From: an uncultured Chloroflexaceae bacterium
GTDB taxonomy: Bacteria; Chloroflexota; Chloroflexia; Chloroflexales; Chloroflexaceae
DNA: 8,656 nt
Direction of reading: 5' to 3'
Assembly: GCA_937141995.1 (NCBI GenBank)
Contig: CAKZQX010000777.1
Location: 1-8,656, forward strand
Shown here: positions 4,429 through 8,656 of the stretch, one piece after another
Layout of the letters: each line of letters opens with the position of its first letter
Numbering within the stretch: the first letter of the stretch is position 1
The notes under the pieces: generated by a model
What the model saw: only the letters and a program-made list of their open reading frames with translations
Told to the model about the DNA's origin: nothing
Database searches by the model: none
Made by a program: the position numbers and the translations under genes

Positions 4429-6597
4429 TCAAACAGCTTCTTGCAACACACCCAGCGTCTGTTCTCGATCGACCAGCGGAAGCGCGAACGTAAAGCGGCT
4501 CCCCTGATCTACCTGGCTCTGAACCCAGATACGTCCGTTATGTCCCTCAACAATCTGTTGACAGATCGATAAACCCAGGCCTAGATGGGTGCCCTGGTTC
4601 GACGGCGCATGATGCGCCCGATAGAATCGGTTGAAAATTTTTGCCTGCTCTTCGGGAGCGATACCCATTCCCGTGTCGCTGACATAAATTTGCACTTCAG
4701 TATCGCATACTTCCAAGCCGATTGCAATAGTACCACCGGCTGAAGTTGCTTTTATCGCATTCTCTGCCAGGTTGGTAATCACCTGCCCAATCCGTTCGCC
4801 ATCCACCAGCAACTCTGGAATGTCGGGTTGAACCTCGGACACCAGCGTCAATCCGGCCTGCTCCGCCTGAAGCTGTAGCCGCACACAGGTTGACTTGACC
4901 AGCGCAGCAACATCACACCAGTCAGGCTGTAACCGTAGCCGCCCGGAGTCGAGGCGATTAAATTCCAGCAACTCCGTAATGCGTCCCTTCAGTTGTTCAA
5001 CCTGACCGTCGGCGAGACCCAGGAACTCCTCTTGCATGTCGGAGAGTGGCCCGGCACGCCCTTGAAGGACAATTTTCAGGAAGCCATTGAGGGTATTCAG
5101 CGGATTGCGTAACTCATGCGAAACCATTGAGATAAACTCGGTACGCGCCCGCTCTTCGGCTTTGTGATCCGTAATATCGTGCAGTACGACCGCCACATGC
5201 GACGGGTTTTCCTCGGCAATACGTACCAGTGAGGCAAATGCCTGGAAGACCAGTTCGTCATCGTCATCTTGCGTGCCAACGCGGAGTTCCCGACGCAACT
5301 TCATCGTTTCTTCGCTCCGCACATCACCCGCTAACCGGCGCAACTGCGCATGCAGGCTTGAACGGGAGGCGGCTGCACTGGACAGCACCTGGTAGGCAAC
5401 CGGGGTGGCAATATCAACTTCATTGCGGCTATTGAACACGATTAGTCCATCGCCAATATCACGCAATACCGCCTCAAGCATAGCTTCCTGGTGTGCAAGT
5501 TCGGAATGCAGTTCAGCATTGTTAATTGCAACCCAGGCTTGAATACCGAAGGAGTTCAGATGGCGGGCTTCAGACGAAGTAAAGACCTGACGCTGCGTAC
5601 TTAACACACTCAATGCCCCGCGCACAACACCATTCACATCAATCAGTGGTACACTCAACGCCGCAATAACACCGCTACGATAGAGATCCTGCCATTCTCG
5701 CTCACGGAGGGTATCACTGACAATTAAAGCACTCTGCTGCTGCACAACGCGCCGCGCCAGCGGCTCGGCCCAATCGGTGGGCAGCACCACATCAAGCGAG
5801 AGCGTATGATGTGTAAATCCCGACTCATTGGAGAGCGAAAGCGCTGCCGCCGAAACACGGGCCGTGCCCAGCATCTGCATCGCGTTGTCGAGGATCTGAC
5901 TAAACACCTGTTCAAGGTTCAGTGACCCGGTTACGGCACGGAGACTCTCTTCAAGCGCCTGCTGTGAACGAATACGCACACGCAGGTCATTGTTAATACT
6001 CTCCATCTCCGCCACCCGCGACTCATACGACTGGCGCTGGCGTTCAAGCTGTTGTTCCAACCGGATATTATCACTCAGTCGGCGCTGACCAAGGACAATT
6101 ACCAGCGTGACGAAGACCAGACTGCCACTCAGAAGCCCCCAGTAGGCCGGATTATGCTGTACATCGGTTAGACTGGCTGCCAGGTACAGGGGACCAAGCA
6201 ACGCGGGAACCAGCAGCATCCAGAGGAAATACCGACGGTACAGGAGTGCTTTAATTGCCAGCACTGCATAGAGCGGAAAGATATCCGGATGGAGCGGACC
6301 ACTGGCCATCAGCAGCAGAATCACCAGTAGTGCATCGCTCAGAATTGAGCCGACATGGAAAACCCTGTGCCAGGCATGCAGGTGACTCAGGCGTGGGTGG
6401 CGTAGCGCAATCAACAGTGCGAGATTAAACAGCGCATAGCCCACCAGCACAGTCCAGGCACTGGAGGTAAGCTGCAGGTTTGCAAACCACCAGGCAATCC
6501 CAAAGATGGGCAACGGCAAAAGTGAACGTGCCCGATTACGACCCTGAGGCTGCAACCAGGGCTGAGCACGCGCAAGAAATACATCACTAGCAGTCAT
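4429..6597 (-). CDS. Membrane sensor histidine kinase with GAF and PAS-like domains
   Basis: The protein is 722 residues from ATG 6597. Six hydrophobic segments (about 26-43, 46-65, 79-98, 106-120, 123-143 and 151-170) anchor it in the membrane. A charged, probably coiled-coil linker follows (174-222), then a GAF-like domain (about 228-365) and a PAS-like domain (about 372-480) with an acidic DDDDE tract near 444-448. The HisKA domain has SHELRNPLNT with phospho-acceptor His494. The ATPase domain shows the N box NLAENAIKA (609-617), G1 DTGMGI (641-646) and G2 GTHLGLGLSI (669-678), so it looks active. The ligand is unknown. A longer frame begins at TTG 6651, but AGGAG at 6608-6612 lies 10 bases before ATG 6597 and the extra 18 residues look like leader sequence. 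It lies 111 bases downstream of the response regulator gene, its likely partner, with no terminator seen between them. Confidence 0.93.
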   Translation of the reverse strand: MTASDVFLARAQPWLQPQGRNRARSLLPLPIFGIAWWFANLQLTSSAWTVLVGYALFNLALLIALRHPRLSHLHAWHRVFHVGSILSDALLVILLLMASGPLHPDIFPLYAVLAIKALLYRRYFLWMLLVPALLGPLYLAASLTDVQHNPAYWGLLSGSLVFVTLVIVLGQRRLSDNIRLEQQLERQRQSYESRVAEMESINNDLRVRIRSQQALEESLRAVTGSLNLEQVFSQILDNAMQMLGTARVSAAALSLSNESGFTHHTLSLDVVLPTDWAEPLARRVVQQQSALIVSDTLREREWQDLYRSGVIAALSVPLIDVNGVVRGALSVLSTQRQVFTSSEARHLNSFGIQAWVAINNAELHSELAHQEAMLEAVLRDIGDGLIVFNSRNEVDIATPVAYQVLSSAAASRSSLHAQLRRLAGDVRSEETMKLRRELRVGTQDDDDELVFQAFASLVRIAEENPSHVAVVLHDITDHKAEERARTEFISMVSHELRNPLNTLNGFLKIVLQGRAGPLSDMQEEFLGLADGQVEQLKGRITELLEFNRLDSGRLRLQPDWCDVAALVKSTCVRLQLQAEQAGLTLVSEVQPDIPELLVDGERIGQVITNLAENAIKATSAGGTIAIGLEVCDTEVQIYVSDTGMGIAPEEQAKIFNRFYRAHHAPSNQGTHLGLGLSICQQIVEGHNGRIWVQSQVDQGSRFTFALPLVDREQTLGVLQEAV

Positions 6598-6708
6598 AGG
6601 CCAACATCTCCTGAGGGGGAATTGTGTATAGCACAGACAGCCTATCTTCAACGCATCGCAGACAACACGCCACCAGGTTTCCGACGATTATCACAGCTTC
6701 CCAAACCA

Positions 6709-7389
6709 CTATGCTTCAAACTTATACCCAAGATTACGAACAGTAATCACATGGTGCGGATGCTCCGGGTCTTTCTCAACCTTGGTGCGCAGTCGGCGAA
6801 TATAGACCGCCACGAGATTACTTTCCCCTTCATAGTCATAGCCCCAGACCTTGCTGAGGATCTGGCTGGTATTCAACACACGGCCTGAATTCTTCATCAG
6901 ATAGTAGAGCAGGCGAAACTCGAGCGGTGTCAACTCAACGGCCCGACCATCATCGAACAGCACTTTATGCTCGACCGGGTCCAGGGTAAGACCACCCTGG
7001 CTCAGGCGCGAAGATGGATTAAGCATATCGCTGTTGCGCCGCCGAAGCACCGCCTCAACCCGCGCCAGCAACTCGGAAGGCTCGAACGGCTTGACCAGAT
7101 AGTCATCGCCACCGATCTGCAAGCCCATAACGCGATCCTGCAACTGTGAACGTCCGGACAGGAAAATAATGGGCACATCAGAGGTGCGCCGGATCTGACG
7201 ACAAATATCAAAGCCGCTTGACTTGGGCATCATAACGTCCAGGAGGATCAAATCCGGGTTGTGTTGCTCCACCGACTGCAAGATGGTCGATGCATCATAT
7301 GCCTTGTATACGCGGTATCCTGCCTCTTCGAGTACAAATGAAGTCAATTTCACGCTAGGTATATCATCATCGGCAACCAGAATATGCAT
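6709..7389 (-). CDS. OmpR/PhoB-family response regulator
   Basis: This is a 226-residue DNA-binding regulator with a complete two-domain layout. The receiver domain (1-115) has the acidic pocket DDD (7-9), phospho-acceptor Asp51 in LILLDVMMP, the switch Ser78 in IIFLSGR and Lys100 in LVKPF. The C-terminal winged-helix domain (about 130-226) has ELTPLEFRLLYYLMKN, the recognition region NLVAVYIRRLRTKVE and the final hairpin VITVRNLGYKFEA. All residues needed for phosphorylation are present. AAGGAG at 7397-7402 is 7 bases before the ATG at 7387-7389. The gene precedes the histidine kinase on the same strand, probably in one transcript. Targets are unknown; autoregulation is common in this family, and palindromes lie upstream. 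Confidence 0.96.
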   Translation of the reverse strand: MHILVADDDIPSVKLTSFVLEEAGYRVYKAYDASTILQSVEQHNPDLILLDVMMPKSSGFDICRQIRRTSDVPIIFLSGRSQLQDRVMGLQIGGDDYLVKPFEPSELLARVEAVLRRRNSDMLNPSSRLSQGGLTLDPVEHKVLFDDGRAVELTPLEFRLLYYLMKNSGRVLNTSQILSKVWGYDYEGESNLVAVYIRRLRTKVEKDPEHPHHVITVRNLGYKFEA

Positions 7390-7515
7390 TGCTGCACTCC
7401 TTAATATGTTCCAGGTAGTTGTTTGTAGGCAGCGAAAAATCGGGTGTCCCTATCTAATATATAACTCCACGAAGCTGCATAAAGTTACGCGGATCTGGCG
7501 AGACTTTGAAAATCC

Positions 7516-7529
7516 CGTTGCGCGCAACG
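7516..7529. promoter_or_regulatory. 14-bp perfect palindrome upstream of the two-component genes
   Basis: CGTTGCGCGCAACG is its own reverse complement. It lies about 130 bases upstream of the response regulator start. It has the form of a site for a dimeric regulator, but nothing shows which protein would bind. OmpR-family proteins usually bind direct repeats, so the neighbouring regulator is not the obvious candidate. Confidence 0.3.
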
Positions 7530-7713
7530 TACGGTCGTTTCCATTGAGCATAGCCGACACCGCAATTACCGAACAGGCGTGGACAGAACTGGAGGTTTGT
7601 GCAGGACACCCGGGTACCCGAAACATGGCCCGCTTACCGCAGTTGCTCTGATGCAACCGCCGGTTAACCAGGCACACCCCGACCGGACAACGCGAAGATG
7701 GATCACGGTCATC

Positions 7714-7766
7714 CCAAGGCACACCGCGAGGGCAAGCTGCATGGCACACCTTCGCGGTGCCTTTGG
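7714..7766. terminator. Long hairpin downstream of the sugar transferase gene
   Basis: CCAAGGCACACCGCGA (7714-7729) pairs with TCGCGGTGCCTTTGG (7752-7766) along nearly its whole length with one bulged A, around a 22-base loop. On the minus strand it starts 40 bases after the sugar transferase stop, the right place for a transcript end. No U-run follows on either strand, so it may instead be a 3'-end stabiliser or a repeat element. Confidence 0.45.
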
Positions 7767-7806
7767 TTACCGCTGTGGCGAAAAGGAGTTATGTACGTTT
7801 CTGCAA

Positions 7807-8656
7807 CTAGTAAGCGTTTTCCTGCTTGCCGGTTAGAAACGCAACGACTGTTTTTAGAATAATCTTGACATCAAACAGAAGCGACCAGTTCTCTATATAG
7901 TAGAGATCATAGCGGGTGCGCTCCTCAATACTGGTATCGCCGCGCAGTCCATTGACCTGGGCCCAACCGGTAATTCCGGCTTTTTCCTTGTGGCGGCGGC
8001 GGTAACGCGGAATCTGTCGGCTGAAATGTTCCACCCACTTGGGCTGTTCCGGACGTGGTCCCACCACACTCATATCACCCAGCAGCGCGTTAATAAACTG
8101 AGGTAACTCATCAATTGAGTAGCGGCGCAGCAACGCCCCCAACCGCGTCACGCGCGGATCATTCGGACGAGTCCATCCTGGCCCTTTTTGCTCGGAGTCG
8201 GCACGCATCGTGCGAAATTTAAGCATCCAGAAGGGCTTCCCGTCAAGGCCAACCCGCTCTTGCAGAAAAAAGACGGGACCAGGTGAATCCAGGCGCACCA
8301 GTAACGCTACCAGGATCAACAACGGTGCGGTCAGGAGCAGGACCGCGCCGGCGACAACGATATCGAGCCCCCGTTTGAGCGTCTGGTTCCAGGGACTGTC
8401 CAGGGCCGCATTTTTTACGCTGACCAGCGGCAGACCGCTCAGATCACCAATCGAGACCTCATTGTTGGTGATGAGATGGAAGGTATCCGGATACACTTTG
8501 ATCGTGACAGTCTCGTTATCAACCGACGAAATAATATCGAGGAGGTCATCGGGTGTGCGCCCGGAGAGAGCCACCAGCACTTCATCAGCCTGAGTTGCGC
8601 GTACAACCCGATCAAGGTGGCTGGTGCGGCCCAGGACCGGCAGCCCTTCGACCATG
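7807..8656 (-). CDS. Polyprenyl-phosphate sugar-1-phosphate transferase (WcaJ/EpsL-like), C-terminal part
   Basis: The frame runs off the right edge, and the Met at 8655 is internal. The 282 visible residues cover the end of the N-terminal nucleotide-binding-like domain (about 1-80) and the whole bacterial sugar transferase domain. The latter has a hydrophobic, probably re-entrant helix (98-121) followed by LDSPGPVFFLQERVG (122-136), KFRTM (146-150), the catalytic Asp-Glu pair in SIDELPQ (D182, E183), GDMSVVGPRPE (193-203), GITGWAQVNGLRGD (227-240) and the ending YYIENWSLLFDVKIILKT (252-269). Family members move a sugar-1-phosphate from a UDP-sugar onto undecaprenyl phosphate at the inner face of the membrane. 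This first step starts assembly of exopolysaccharide or other surface glycan repeats. Glucose or galactose is the usual sugar, but the donor cannot be read from the sequence. The stop is TAG at 7807-7809. Confidence 0.95.
   Translation of the reverse strand, partial: MVEGLPVLGRTSHLDRVVRATQADEVLVALSGRTPDDLLDIISSVDNETVTIKVYPDTFHLITNNEVSIGDLSGLPLVSVKNAALDSPWNQTLKRGLDIVVAGAVLLLTAPLLILVALLVRLDSPGPVFFLQERVGLDGKPFWMLKFRTMRADSEQKGPGWTRPNDPRVTRLGALLRRYSIDELPQFINALLGDMSVVGPRPEQPKWVEHFSRQIPRYRRRHKEKAGITGWAQVNGLRGDTSIEERTRYDLYYIENWSLLFDVKIILKTVVAFLTGKQENAY

Larger units (their letters stand above)
7390..7806. other. Intergenic region between the sugar transferase and the response regulator
   Basis: This is 417 bases without a convincing gene. 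It holds the regulator's ribosome binding site (7397-7402), a possible -10 box TATATT on the minus strand (7456-7461) without a good -35 partner, a 14-bp palindrome (7516-7529), a 10-bp palindrome CGGGTACCCG (7611-7620), GGTTAACC (7662-7669) and a long hairpin (7714-7766). A 99-codon minus-strand frame (7450-7749) and overlapping plus-strand frames are rich in Cys, Arg and Pro, show no domain and look like chance. Confidence 0.6.

Noticed and set aside
4233..4572. Short frames on both strands around the kinase 3' end
   Set aside because: They span the intrinsic terminator and overlap real genes, with no ribosome binding site or domain.
6598..6651. Longer kinase start at TTG 6651
   Set aside because: The AGGAG ribosome binding site lies inside this extension and points to ATG 6597. 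The extra residues do not resemble a kinase N-terminus.
7450..7749. 99-codon minus-strand frame and overlapping plus-strand frames (7223-7651, 7579-7836)
   Set aside because: They are rich in Cys, Arg and Pro, cross palindromes and the hairpin, lack a convincing ribosome binding site and match no family I know.

Overview
The window carries five protein-coding genes plus two gene pieces cut by the window ends. It has no tRNA, rRNA, CRISPR array or insertion sequence that I can see. Moderate-to-high GC, the style of the proteins and GC-rich intergenic inverted repeats suggest a member of the Chloroflexota, perhaps near Chloroflexus. This is an inference from protein and repeat style, not from a database match, and it is only moderately secure.

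Layout from left to right. Bases 1-649 (minus) hold the N-terminal half of a class I/II PLP-dependent aminotransferase. About 180 codons in, it changes abruptly into a membrane-spanning sequence that does not belong to this enzyme family. The divergent spacer 650-1074 has a plausible aminotransferase promoter and a structured purB leader. Bases 1075-2451 (plus) are purB, adenylosuccinate lyase, the only clear plus-strand gene. Bases 2452-3015 are a 564-base non-coding stretch. It holds a 14-bp inverted repeat, a very good sigma70-type promoter with no gene behind it, a cluster of mutually exclusive RNA helices starting at the predicted transcription start, and a two-way terminator hairpin.

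The rest reads on the minus strand. From right to left, in transcription order, come: a polyprenyl-phosphate sugar-1-phosphate transferase cut by the right edge (7807-8656); a 417-base spacer with palindromes and a long hairpin (7390-7806); an OmpR/PhoB-type response regulator (6709-7389); a membrane histidine kinase with GAF and PAS-like sensory domains (4429-6597); an intrinsic terminator (4327-4364); and a protein shaped like a B12-binding-type radical SAM enzyme that has lost the cysteines of the iron-sulfur motif (3016-4236).

The regulator and kinase very likely form one two-component system. The terminator behind the kinase argues that the radical-SAM-like gene is mostly transcribed on its own. 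The sugar transferase would start the lipid-linked assembly of an exopolysaccharide or surface glycan. Nothing in the sequence ties it to the two-component system beyond proximity.

The strongest leads for something undescribed are the cysteine-less radical-SAM-like protein, the orphan promoter with its structured transcript at about 2670-2990, and the chimeric end of the aminotransferase.
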